Shown here: positions 9,221-17,316 of the stretch, piece after piece | Position numbering within the stretch: the first letter of the stretch is position 1 | Layout: each line of letters begins with the position of its first letter | Origin: Candidatus Methanomethylophilaceae archaeon | GTDB lineage: Archaea > Thermoplasmatota > Thermoplasmata > Methanomassiliicoccales > Methanomethylophilaceae | Direction of reading: 5' to 3' | NCBI GenBank assembly: GCA_017519045.1 | Contig: JAFWTC010000016.1 | Coordinates: 1-64,000, forward strand | Length of the DNA stretch: 64,000 nt | Program-made: the position numbers and the translations under genes | The notes under the pieces: generated by a model | Told to the model about the DNA's origin: nothing | The model's database searches: none | Seen by the model: the letters and a program-made list of their open reading frames with translations, nothing else

Positions 9221-10237
9221 ATGAAAACGTCGAGGAGGAGCGCAACTGCGGCCGTGGCCACCCTGGTTGCGGCGATGGCGCTCCTCGTCGTCTTCTCCCT
9301 CTTGGACCTCTCCTGGGCCGGAGGGTCCTCCCTTTCCCTGAAGGAGGTCTGGGACGCGATATGGGGGCATGGCACCTGGGCGGCCGACATCATAGTCAAC
9401 GGCCAGAACATGCCCCGCATAGCCACCGGGATCTGCGTGGGGGCAGGGCTGGCCGTCACGGGAGGCGTGATGCAGGCGGTGTTCAGGAACCCCCTGGCCA
9501 CCCCTTACATCCTCGGCCTCTCCTCCGGGGCGTCTCTTGGCGCGGCGGTGGCCATACTGCTGTCCGTGACGCTCCTGCAGCCTCTTCTTGCGTTCATATT
9601 CTGCTTCGGGACCATGCTCCTGGTCTACACGATATCCCGCTCCGGCGGGAGCGTCGTCAGGACGGAGACATTGGTCCTCGCGGGGGTGGCGGTGTCGTCG
9701 CTGATCTCCGCGATGGTGTCGTTCCTGACCTATATCGCCCCAAGCGAGAAGATGGGGAGCATAGTGTTCTGGTCCCTCGGAAGCCTCAGCGGGACCGGAT
9801 GGGAGGACATAGCCCTGATGGCGCCCGTGGTCGCCGCCGGGGTCGTGCTGATGGTCACCCAGTCCAGGAACCTGAACGCCATGATGCTCGGCGACGCGCA
9901 CGCGATGGACCTGGGCGTCGACGTGAGGAGGACCAGGCTCCTCCTGCTGGCGGTCTCGTCCCTGGTCGTGGCCGCCTGCGTCTGCTTCGTGGGGACCATA
10001 GGATTCGTAGGCCTGGTGATTCCGCACATAATCAGGCTGCTTCTGGGGCCAGACAACAGGATCATCCTGCCGTTGTCGGCCGCGGGAGGAGCCGCGTTCG
10101 TGATAATGTGCGACTACATCGCCCACTTCGTCGCACCGTACTACGGCGTCCTCCCGATAGGGGTGGTCACCTCGCTGATCGGAGCCCCGTTCTTCATATA
10201 CCTGCTGTGCGCCAGGAAGAGGGAGGTGGGATGGTGA
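9221..10237 (+). CDS. FecCD/BtuC-type ABC importer permease
   Basis: 338 aa with about nine or ten hydrophobic helices. Family signatures are RNPLATPYILGLSSGA and GTIGFVGLVIPHI near the cytoplasmic coupling loop. It lies 19 bases after the binding protein and overlaps the ATPase start, so the three form one operon for uptake of an iron chelate or cobamide. Confidence 0.92.
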   Translation: MKTSRRSATAAVATLVAAMALLVVFSLLDLSWAGGSSLSLKEVWDAIWGHGTWAADIIVNGQNMPRIATGICVGAGLAVTGGVMQAVFRNPLATPYILGLSSGASLGAAVAILLSVTLLQPLLAFIFCFGTMLLVYTISRSGGSVVRTETLVLAGVAVSSLISAMVSFLTYIAPSEKMGSIVFWSLGSLSGTGWEDIALMAPVVAAGVVLMVTQSRNLNAMMLGDAHAMDLGVDVRRTRLLLLAVSSLVVAACVCFVGTIGFVGLVIPHIIRLLLGPDNRIILPLSAAGGAAFVIMCDYIAHFVAPYYGVLPIGVVTSLIGAPFFIYLLCARKREVGW

Positions 10238-11025
10238 GCGGGACCATGGAGACCAGGGACCTGGAGTACTCCTACCGTGACAAGAAGGTCCTGGACAGGG
10301 TCAGCGTCGCCGTCAGGAAGGGCGAGGTTCTAGGCATACTCGGCCCGAACGGCTGCGGGAAGTCCACCCTCCTCAAGAACCTCAACAGGAACCTCTCCCC
10401 CGAGAGCGGATGCGTCCTCGTGGAGGGGGAGGACATCGCCGGGATGAGGAAGAAGGACATCGCCCGCAAGGTCGCCGTCGTCCCCCAGTCGAACGAGATA
10501 CGCTTCGCGTTCACCGTGAGGGAGATTGTCGAGATGGGCAGGATGCCCTTCCAGGAGTCATTCAGGGGGTCCGACTCGGATGACCTGGAGATAGTCGAGG
10601 AGGCCATGGAGCTCACCGGCGTCCGGGACATGGCCGACAGGATGATCAACACCATGAGCGGAGGGGAGAGGCAGAGGGCGATCATAGCCCGCGCGATAGC
10701 CCAGACGCCGGAGATCATCCTCATGGACGAGCCCACCCTCCACCTGGACATCAACATGCAGTTCGAGATACTGGACCTCGTCAGGAGGCTGGCCAAGGAG
10801 AGGGACCTCACCGTGGTCATCGTGTCCCACGACCTCCCCATGGTCGCCAGGTACTGCGACAGGATGATCCTCATCCACGACCGCCGCGTGTTCGCCGAAG
10901 GGACCCCGGAGGAGGTCCTGACCGAGGAGAACATGAGGACGGTCTTCAGCATAGACGCCAGGTACGAGAAGGACGAGAACGGCATGGGCACCGTCCGCCT
11001 GTTCGGCTCCTGCAGGAAGACGTAA
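10231..11025 (+). CDS. FecE/BtuD-type ABC importer ATPase
   Basis: 264 aa. Walker A is GPNGCGKST, signature MSGGERQRA, Walker [13 protein letters not shown] and the switch is SHD. The ATG overlaps the permease stop by 7 bases and has GGGAGG just upstream. It is the last gene of the importer operon and ends with TAA. Confidence 0.92.
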   Translation: MVSGTMETRDLEYSYRDKKVLDRVSVAVRKGEVLGILGPNGCGKSTLLKNLNRNLSPESGCVLVEGEDIAGMRKKDIARKVAVVPQSNEIRFAFTVREIVEMGRMPFQESFRGSDSDDLEIVEEAMELTGVRDMADRMINTMSGGERQRAIIARAIAQTPEIILMDEPTLHLDINMQFEILDLVRRLAKERDLTVVIVSHDLPMVARYCDRMILIHDRRVFAEGTPEEVLTEENMRTVFSIDARYEKDENGMGTVRLFGSCRKT

Positions 11026-11063
11026 TCGAAACGTTCTTTTACGGCAGGCATCTAACTCGGGGC

Positions 11064-11411
11064 ATGCGTTGGGTGATCCGCAGCAAGATCCACAGGGCGA
11101 CCGTCACCGAGGCCCGCCTTGACTACGAGGGCAGCATCACGATCGACGAGGACCTTGTCGACAGGGTGGGGATATGGATCGGCGAGAAGGTCACCGTCGC
11201 CGACGTGGACAACGGCAGCCGGTTCGAGACCTACGTCCTCCCCGGGGAGCGCGGATCCGGAATCATCGCCCTCAACGGGGCCGCCGCCCGCATGTGCTCC
11301 GTCGGAGACAAGGTCATCATAATGGCATTCGAGCTCACCGACGTGCCCATCCACGCCAAGGTCGCGCTCGTCGACAAGGACAACAAGGTCGTGAGGGACC
11401 TGGTGTACCGA
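11064..11411 (+). CDS. panD: Aspartate 1-decarboxylase, pyruvoyl-dependent (PanD)
   Basis: 115 aa. PanD makes beta-alanine for coenzyme [11 protein letters not shown]-like [11 protein letters not shown] is the N-terminal signature, the self-cleavage site is the Gly-Ser of EGSITID (residues about 23-24), and [15 protein letters not shown] matches the family. PanD is mainly bacterial; archaea usually make beta-alanine with a PLP enzyme (MfnA-type), so transfer is likely. The family C-terminus is at VVRDLVY, followed by CGA (11409-11411), which overlaps the RNase H ATG as CGATG, mimicking the common TGATG. With CGA as Arg it would run 23 codons further inside the RNase H gene. Confidence 0.9.
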
Positions 11412-11809
11412 TGTACACCGTCTACACCGACGGCGGCTCCAGGGGGAACCCGGGGAAATCCGCCTACGGGGTCGTCGTGACCCTCGACGGAAAAGTGGTG
11501 TGCGAGGCCTCCGAGTTTCTGGGAGTGCACACCAACAACTACGCCGAATACCGCGGCCTCATCGCGGGGATATCCAAGGTCCTGGAGCTCGGAGGGAGGA
11601 AGGCGGAGTTCGTGATGGACTCCCAGCTGGTCATAAGGCAGATGACCGGCCAGTACAAGGTCAGGTCCCCGGACATGATCCCCCTCCACGAAGACGCGCG
11701 CGCGTTGGCGTCGCTGATCCCGGAGGTGTCCTTCAGGAACGTCCGCAGATCGGAGGAGCTCATCCCCAGGGCGGACGCCCTTGTCAACGCGGTTCTAGAC
11801 AGAAACCGA
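11411..11809 (+). CDS. rnhA: Ribonuclease HI
   Basis: 132 aa type 1 RNase H that removes RNA from RNA-DNA hybrids. The catalytic acids are in [28 protein letters not shown] and the C-terminal RADALVNAV. The start overlaps the panD end by one base. The domain ends at ...AVLDRN and the next codon is CGA (11807-11809), followed at once by the TATA box of the next gene. If CGA were Arg, the frame would continue to 12691, about 294 codons through the ATPase gene in the wrong phase. This is one of the clearest cases for CGA as a stop. Confidence 0.9.
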
Positions 11810-11813
11810 TTCC

Positions 11814-11822
11814 ATTTATATA
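11814..11822 (+). promoter_or_regulatory. TATA box of the ABC-2 exporter operon
   Basis: ATTTATATA centred 26-27 bases before the ATG at 11844, directly after the CGA ending RNase HI. Confidence 0.65.
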
Positions 11823-11843
11823 CCGACGAAATGACTGTCGGGC

Positions 11844-12788
11844 ATGGAAGGCGGAACAGCCATAGAGGTGGAGAACCTCACCAAGAACTATGGCGACTTC
11901 ACCGCGATATCCGACATCAACCTGACCGTCAAGAAAGGGGAGTTCATGGGCCTCGTCGGCCCCAACGGCGCCGGCAAGAGCACCACCCTCAAGGCGATAA
12001 CGGGACTTCTCAAGCCCACGTCAGGCACGATCCGGATATCGGGAGTCGACATCAAGGACCATCGGCACGCCATGGAGAACGTCGGATGCGTCATCGAGAC
12101 GCCCGAGCCGTACCCGTCCTTCACTCCGGGGGAGATCCTGGAGTACATCGGAAGGATGTACGGGATGGACAAGCGGGAGATCTCGATCAGGGCGCGCGAC
12201 GTGCTCGAGGAGGTGAAGATGTGGGACTGGAGGAACAAGCCCATCAGCGGATTCTCGAAGGGGATGAGGCAGAGGGTTGTCCTGGCCCAGGCCCTTCTCC
12301 CCAACCCGGAGATAATCATTCTGGACGAGCCCACCTCGGGGCTGGACCCCAGAGGCATGGTCGAGACCAGGAGGGTGCTCCAGAACCTCAAGACCAAGGA
12401 CAGGACGCTCCTGATCAGCACCCACATCCTCAGCGAGGTCTCCGAGCTCTGCGGCTCCGTGACCATGATCAGGGACGGGAAGGTTGTCGCATCCGGAGAC
12501 GTGGCCGAACTGGTCCACAGGAGCGCGAAGAGCGGCATAACCCTCACCGTCGGGACCCTCAAACCCGTGTCCGAGGAATCCGTCGCGGGCATATCCGGGC
12601 TGGAGGGGGTGAAAGGAGTGGAGCACAAGGGCGAGAACACCATCGTCATAGAGTTCGCCGGGACCCCGGAGCAGCAGGCCCTGGTCACTAAGGCCGTGTT
12701 CGAGACCGGCGCCGGGATCCTGTCGATGAACGAGAGGGGAGCGACCCTCGAATCCATGTACATGGAGCTGACGGAGGAGGGCCAATGA
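11844..12788 (+). CDS. ABC-2 type exporter ATPase
   Basis: 314 aa. Walker A is GPNGAGKST, signature FSKGMRQR, Walker B IIILDEPTSGLDP, and the H-loop is STHI. The C-terminal 90 residues form the extra domain common in DrrA/CcmA-like exporters. ATGA overlap with the permease downstream. The cargo is unknown. Confidence 0.9.
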   Translation: MEGGTAIEVENLTKNYGDFTAISDINLTVKKGEFMGLVGPNGAGKSTTLKAITGLLKPTSGTIRISGVDIKDHRHAMENVGCVIETPEPYPSFTPGEILEYIGRMYGMDKREISIRARDVLEEVKMWDWRNKPISGFSKGMRQRVVLAQALLPNPEIIILDEPTSGLDPRGMVETRRVLQNLKTKDRTLLISTHILSEVSELCGSVTMIRDGKVVASGDVAELVHRSAKSGITLTVGTLKPVSEESVAGISGLEGVKGVEHKGENTIVIEFAGTPEQQALVTKAVFETGAGILSMNERGATLESMYMELTEEGQ

Positions 12789-13771
12789 GCCTGAAGTCGG
12801 GGTTCAAGGGCGTGTTCGACCCCAAGATCAGCGAGGACAGGCCCCCTGCTCCGGTGGAGAAGACGCCTGAGCCCAAGGAGTTCCAGGAGAGGGAGGAGTC
12901 CGGGACCTGGCGCGACACCGGGTACTCCGCGACCGACGAAGAGGCGCACAGGGACGTGAAATACTCCATAAAGTCGCCTCTGCACCAGACTTTCGCCGTC
13001 TTCATGGTCCAGATGAAGCTCTTCTCCAAGATGAAGTGGACCTACATCCTGCTGTTCACCGCCCTTCTGATTCCCATAATCGCATTTGCGGCGCCGGATT
13101 TCATCGAGATCATGAGCAACTTCGGATACGGCGGGGACTACTCCACCACCAGGATCGCAGGGCTGCTGTTCTTCCTGCCGCTGATGCTGGGCCTCATGAC
13201 CTCCATCATGTGCGGAACCCAGATGCCGTCGGAGTTCAAGGAGAGGACGGCGTACATGAACATCCCCATGCCGATGTCCAGGGCCTCGTTCTTCTTCGGA
13301 AAGTACCTGGCCGGGTTCGTGATGTGCCTCGGGATCTTCATGTTCGCGTACAGCATGGCCGTGGCCACGGCTCTGAAGGATTACGACACCATCTTCCCGG
13401 ACCTGGTGACCTCGTCCCTGCTGTTGACGGTCGTCGGCGTCCTGGCATACTCCGCCACCGCATACTGCATCGGATGCTTCACCAAGAAGGGGTCCTCGAT
13501 ATTCCCCTTCGCCCTCATGAGCTTCATCATCCCGCTCATCGTGGTGATAGTCTGCAGCCAGACCGACGACTACACCCTCACCCTGCTCCCGATGTTCCTC
13601 GGAGAGGCCGCCCTAGGAATACTGGGCGGCACTATGAGCGGGTCCGCGGGGATGGTCGTGCTCGGAAGCATGGACCTGACCGCCACCTGGCTGATGATCG
13701 TCATAGGGATCGCCTGGACCGTGGGATTCCTGCTTCTCGGATACTTCCAGACCCAGAGGAGGGAGATGTGA
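12785..13771 (+). CDS. ABC-2 type exporter permease
   Basis: 328 aa. The first 65 residues are hydrophilic and Pro/Glu rich; then come six predicted membrane helices (starting near WTYILLFTALLIPIIAF). The pattern of a large loop after helix 1 and TMNIPMPMSR-like ERTAYMNIPMPMSRASFF fits ABC-2 permeases. Coupled by ATGA to the ATPase and by TGATG to the next gene. Confidence 0.85.
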   Translation: MSLKSGFKGVFDPKISEDRPPAPVEKTPEPKEFQEREESGTWRDTGYSATDEEAHRDVKYSIKSPLHQTFAVFMVQMKLFSKMKWTYILLFTALLIPIIAFAAPDFIEIMSNFGYGGDYSTTRIAGLLFFLPLMLGLMTSIMCGTQMPSEFKERTAYMNIPMPMSRASFFFGKYLAGFVMCLGIFMFAYSMAVATALKDYDTIFPDLVTSSLLLTVVGVLAYSATAYCIGCFTKKGSSIFPFALMSFIIPLIVVIVCSQTDDYTLTLLPMFLGEAALGILGGTMSGSAGMVVLGSMDLTATWLMIVIGIAWTVGFLLLGYFQTQRREM

Positions 13772-14517
13772 TGACCAGAACCATGACGATCATGGCGGTC
13801 ATACTGATGGCGGCCGTCGCCCTGGTGCCTATCGTCGCAGACGACTCCGACGCGAAGGACTCGGCGAGGTTCTGCGACTCCTACATCCTGAGCACGACGT
13901 ACAAGTGGATAGACGGGACCGTCGTCAGGGACGACTGCCTGTACTACAAGACGTCCAACACGGAGGCCATAGACGCCTTCGAGAAATGCATAAAGGATCG
14001 TGAGGGGACCCTTCCGGAGGACGACTCCAGGACGCTGAAAGCCGGCGACATAGTCAGGATCTACTATGCCACCAAAGACATCAGCGTCAACGTGCCCATA
14101 TCGGTCAAGACCCCTGAGGGATACGAGGACAGGAGCCAGATAATCAGCAGCATGGAGATGCCGTATCCCCCGGGGCTGTTCGTCAAGGCGGGAGACACCT
14201 TCAGCATCCGCATCGACAAGGCGGTGGACAACTACGGGAAGGACGTGATGTGCTACGTGGTGGACAACGGGACCGTGTACGACCTGTCCGAGACGTACAC
14301 CAAGACCATGAAGACCACCAGCGAGTTCACCTTCGAGACCGACAGCCCGTCCGGCGGCTGCAACGGAAGGTTCTACGTCGACATCCAGTACGATAGCTCC
14401 GGATTCAGCGAGCCCAGCGGCTCTGCGGCGCTGTTCGCGGGGATCTGCGCCGCCGTGACCATCGCGATCTTCTGCATCCTGGCCTACGCCGGGCTGAAGC
14501 CCAAGTGGTCAAAGTAA
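13771..14517 (+). CDS. Secreted, C-terminally membrane-anchored protein of the exporter operon
   Basis: 248 aa of unknown function. A signal peptide (residues about 1-25, ending near ADDSDAKD) is followed by an extracellular region with several Cys (RFCDSY, DDCLYY, EKCIKD, MCYVV, GGCNG) that could form disulfides, and a C-terminal helix (about 219-242). The start shares one base with the permease stop (TGATG), so it is co-translated with the exporter and may be an accessory subunit. I recognise no family. Confidence 0.7.
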   Translation: MTRTMTIMAVILMAAVALVPIVADDSDAKDSARFCDSYILSTTYKWIDGTVVRDDCLYYKTSNTEAIDAFEKCIKDREGTLPEDDSRTLKAGDIVRIYYATKDISVNVPISVKTPEGYEDRSQIISSMEMPYPPGLFVKAGDTFSIRIDKAVDNYGKDVMCYVVDNGTVYDLSETYTKTMKTTSEFTFETDSPSGGCNGRFYVDIQYDSSGFSEPSGSAALFAGICAAVTIAIFCILAYAGLKPKWSK

Positions 14518-14528
14518 AACTGTTTCGG

Positions 14529-14543
14529 CGGGGGATTCCCCCG
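14529..14543. terminator. Hairpin between convergent genes
   Basis: CGGGGG-ATT-CCCCCG perfect stem between the end of the secreted protein gene (14517) and the end of the convergent ACT/MBL gene (14544). It can serve both directions. Confidence 0.5.
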
Positions 14544-15995
14544 TCAACACTTTTCTTCTGACACCCTGACCTTGATCTCCTTCATGGAGCCGTGGCCGCC
14601 GAAGACCTTCCAGTCGCCAGGGCCGAGGCGCCTGAGCAGGTCCTCCCTCTCCCTCTTGCAGAGATCCGGATCCGTATCCACCGAGTTCATGAGTATAGGG
14701 GCGTAACGATTGTACTGGGCCTGCGCCTCGGTCATGCCGTGGACGTTCACGTAGACGTCGCCGGTCAAGGCGATCTTATTGCGATAGTCTATCAGGATTA
14801 TCTCGCCCTTCAGATGGCCTCCGCGGCCCTCGTAGACCTCGAATCCGAACCTTCCCACGTCGAGGAATCCCACAGGATACAGGAGGACGTCGGAATCCGG
14901 CCTCGCCGGCCACATTATCCTCACCTTGTCGGACGGGACCGGCTCGTACCCGGTGAGGATCTTGCACATGCCGATGTACGGCTTGTGGAGCGGGTTGGAC
15001 TCCCTGAATCCGTCCCTGCCCTCGTACTCCTCCCTCATGCACAGGGCGCTGTTCTCGCTGGCCAGGACCTCGTCGAACAAGGGGCACAGCCCTATGTGGT
15101 CCAGGTCCGCATGCGTCACCAGCACCCTCTTGCGCATGCCGTCGAAGCCCGGGACGACGCCCCTGACCGCGGCCAGGGTCTCCTCGCGATAGCAGGCGTA
15201 CCCGGTATCCACGAACAGCGTCTCCCCCTCCGACTCCAGTATAATGACGTTGCTGCCGCATGGCGGCTCGATCACCGTCACCGAGGAATCCTCGGAGATT
15301 TCGTGCCTGCTTATGCGGGGGTTGAACGCGTCGCCCCTGCATGCGATCAGCAGCTCGGCGAGCCTCCCGATGGCGTCGAACGTGTAATGCGGCGACAGCC
15401 CCTTCTCGTCCAGGTTCTGCATGGCCATGTTGCAGTAGACCAGGAGGTCCCTCCTCCTGTCCTCGGAGATGTCCATGGACCTGGATATCGAAGACACGAA
15501 TGAGCTGTAGAAGACGGAGTTGTCGTAGACCGCGCCGGAGCTGTTGTAGTCCAGGATGTTCACCTTGCAGAGCGCGGAAGCCTCCGACACGAACCTTGCC
15601 ACCTCCGCCGTATCGTTGACGGAAAGGCCCATCCTGAACCTCTGGAACCCGCTGCCGTCGGCCTGGGAGCTTATGTAGGAGATATTGAAGCCGAAGCTCG
15701 TTATCAGCTCCAGGACCCCTGTGACGCTTCCAGGCTCGTCCTTCAGGATGAACTCCATGAGCATCACGGTCCTCTCGCAGCGGGAACCGTGGATGTAGCC
15801 TATCTCGCTGAGCTGCTCGTCGGCTTCGGCCAGGCTCTCCGGCTCCCCCTCCACGTCGATGAAGAGCGTATGCGTGTCCACGGCCTTGTTGTAGCTGACC
15901 CTAACGATGTTGATCCCGAGCTTCGCGAAGCATCTGCTGGCCTTGAGGAACGCCCCGATGTCGTCCGGCATCGTCGTGACGTATGACTTCTTCAT
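14544..15995 (-). CDS. ACT-ACT-metallo-beta-lactamase fold fusion protein
   Basis: 483 aa. Two ACT-like ligand-binding domains (about residues 1-75 and 78-150, the second opening with LMEFILKDEPGSVTGVLELI) precede a helical linker and a metallo-beta-lactamase fold (about 245-470) with the metal motif THADLDHIG and a later GGHLKGE. Start ATG 15995 is set by a TATA box (16017-16024) at leaderless spacing; the frame extends further upstream but past the promoter. The layout suggests an amino-acid-controlled hydrolase or sensor; no substrate is apparent. Confidence 0.8.
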   Translation of the reverse strand: MKKSYVTTMPDDIGAFLKASRCFAKLGINIVRVSYNKAVDTHTLFIDVEGEPESLAEADEQLSEIGYIHGSRCERTVMLMEFILKDEPGSVTGVLELITSFGFNISYISSQADGSGFQRFRMGLSVNDTAEVARFVSEASALCKVNILDYNSSGAVYDNSVFYSSFVSSISRSMDISEDRRRDLLVYCNMAMQNLDEKGLSPHYTFDAIGRLAELLIACRGDAFNPRISRHEISEDSSVTVIEPPCGSNVIILESEGETLFVDTGYACYREETLAAVRGVVPGFDGMRKRVLVTHADLDHIGLCPLFDEVLASENSALCMREEYEGRDGFRESNPLHKPYIGMCKILTGYEPVPSDKVRIMWPARPDSDVLLYPVGFLDVGRFGFEVYEGRGGHLKGEIILIDYRNKIALTGDVYVNVHGMTEAQAQYNRYAPILMNSVDTDPDLCKREREDLLRRLGPGDWKVFGGHGSMKEIKVRVSEEKC

Positions 15996-16016
15996 CGGGA
16001 GGGAATCCGTGGCGTC

Positions 16017-16024
16017 GTATATAG
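16017..16024 (-). promoter_or_regulatory. TATA box of the ACT/MBL gene
   Basis: CTATATAC on the minus strand, centred 25 bases from the ATG at 15995; it sets that start. Confidence 0.6.
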
Positions 16025-16076
16025 AAAAGTCCTTAGGACCATGGTCTGTCGTATGATGTATCATTACGAGGTTAAG

Positions 16077-16085
16077 CTAATAATC
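16077..16085 (+). promoter_or_regulatory. TATA box of the surface phosphatase gene
   Basis: CTAATAATC centred 26 bases before ATG 16107; it favours that start over the ATG at 16089. Confidence 0.45.
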
Positions 16086-16106
16086 TGAATGGACGTGATA
16101 GACGTG

Positions 16107-17255
16107 ATGAAATCCAGGTCCTATGCCATTTTGGCCGGCGTGCTGGTAATAGCGGTCTTCGGAAGCGTATTCGCATCGTGCTTCTGGCATTCGGATTCCC
16201 CGGAGGAGGGATATTCCGTAACCGGCACGGTGACAGGGCTCAGCTCCTACAACCAGCCCAAGCTCGACATAAGGGCCGACGACATCTTCGAACAGGGGAT
16301 AGCCCTGGGCTCGCTCTTCGATATCAAGGCAGGGGACAGGGTATTCGAGGACGCCATCCTCCTGAACAACTATCTGGGCACATTCATGTTCGACAAATTC
16401 GTCAACGTGGAGTCGGACGGATACATATCGATAGGATGCGTAGGGAAGCTGATATCGGTCCCGGAAGGCTCCTCAGTGACCCTTACATACTCCGGGACGT
16501 CCGATAGGTACCAGAAGACGCCTCTTTATAATTCAGGATCCACCGACGTCAGAGGGGATTACGCTTCGGACGAGGTGTTCGCCAACTTCTACGAGGTCAC
16601 GGGAGGGGACATCAAAGTCGGCGTGCTGTACAGGTCGTTCAGCCCGCTGTACTCCCCCGAGAAGCAGACGAGGTCGGCTTACGTGGACGACCTGGCTGAA
16701 AAGGCCGGGGTGGAGTACCTCGTAGCCCTCTCCTATAGCGACGATTCGGTGAAGAAGGCCGCCGAAAGCCTCGACGGCTACTGCGCCACGCTCTGCAAGG
16801 AAGGGGATTACGTCGCGCCCGCGATGGGATACCTGTATTTCCAGGAGAAGGGGAAGACGGTGTCGACGCTCAAGGGCATAATGGACAACGACGGCCCCTA
16901 CCTCGTCCACTGCAACGTCGGCAGAGACAGGACCGGATTCGTCGTCCTGCTGCTTCAATCGTTGTGCGGCTGCTCCGTGGACGAGATGAAGGAATGCGAA
17001 TCCAGAGCGTTCTGCAACCTGTACCATATCGAGGAGGGGTCCCCGGAGCACGAGACGGTCAAGTACTGCACCTACGACAGGAACATGTTCCTCATCGCCA
17101 ACCCCGACAGGATACCGGACATATTCGACATCGCCTGGGACCGCATAGACGTGAGCTCGGTCGATCCCTATTCCGCGGCGTATTCCTATTGCACCGGATA
17201 TCTGGGACTCACGGACGACGAGGTGCTGAAGATCAAAGAGAGGCTGTGCTCCTGA
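16107..17255 (+). CDS. Extracytoplasmic tyrosine/dual-specificity-type phosphatase
   Basis: 382 aa. An N-terminal membrane helix (about residues 6-26) is followed by about 120 residues of beta-rich extracellular region and a phosphatase domain (about 145-380). The P-loop VHCNVGRDRTG has the Cys-x5-Arg catalytic signature, and LYRSFSPLY resembles the upstream substrate loop of Tyr_phosphatase3-type enzymes. The catalytic domain should face outside, which is unusual. The target (phosphoprotein, inositol phosphate or another ester) is unknown. Confidence 0.78.
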   Translation: MKSRSYAILAGVLVIAVFGSVFASCFWHSDSPEEGYSVTGTVTGLSSYNQPKLDIRADDIFEQGIALGSLFDIKAGDRVFEDAILLNNYLGTFMFDKFVNVESDGYISIGCVGKLISVPEGSSVTLTYSGTSDRYQKTPLYNSGSTDVRGDYASDEVFANFYEVTGGDIKVGVLYRSFSPLYSPEKQTRSAYVDDLAEKAGVEYLVALSYSDDSVKKAAESLDGYCATLCKEGDYVAPAMGYLYFQEKGKTVSTLKGIMDNDGPYLVHCNVGRDRTGFVVLLLQSLCGCSVDEMKECESRAFCNLYHIEEGSPEHETVKYCTYDRNMFLIANPDRIPDIFDIAWDRIDVSSVDPYSAAYSYCTGYLGLTDDEVLKIKERLCS

Positions 17256-17287
17256 GCATCCCCACGGCAACAGCTGGAAGCATAGTA

Positions 17288-17299
17288 AGACTATAGTCT
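17288..17299. repeat. Palindrome AGACTATAGTCT in a convergent intergenic gap
   Basis: Perfect 12-bp palindrome between the phosphatase and hisS ends. The core GACTATAGTC recurs at 21054-21063 and nearly at 31348-31357. Confidence 0.5.
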
Positions 17300-17316
17300 A
17301 ACCAAGGAGGGGGGGT

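Noticed and set aside
9730-10126. Antisense frames over the permease genes
   Set aside because: They follow codon bias of the real genes and lack promoters.
11810-12691. A 420-codon RNase HI fusion
   Set aside because: The sequence after CGA is only another frame of the ABC-2 ATPase gene.
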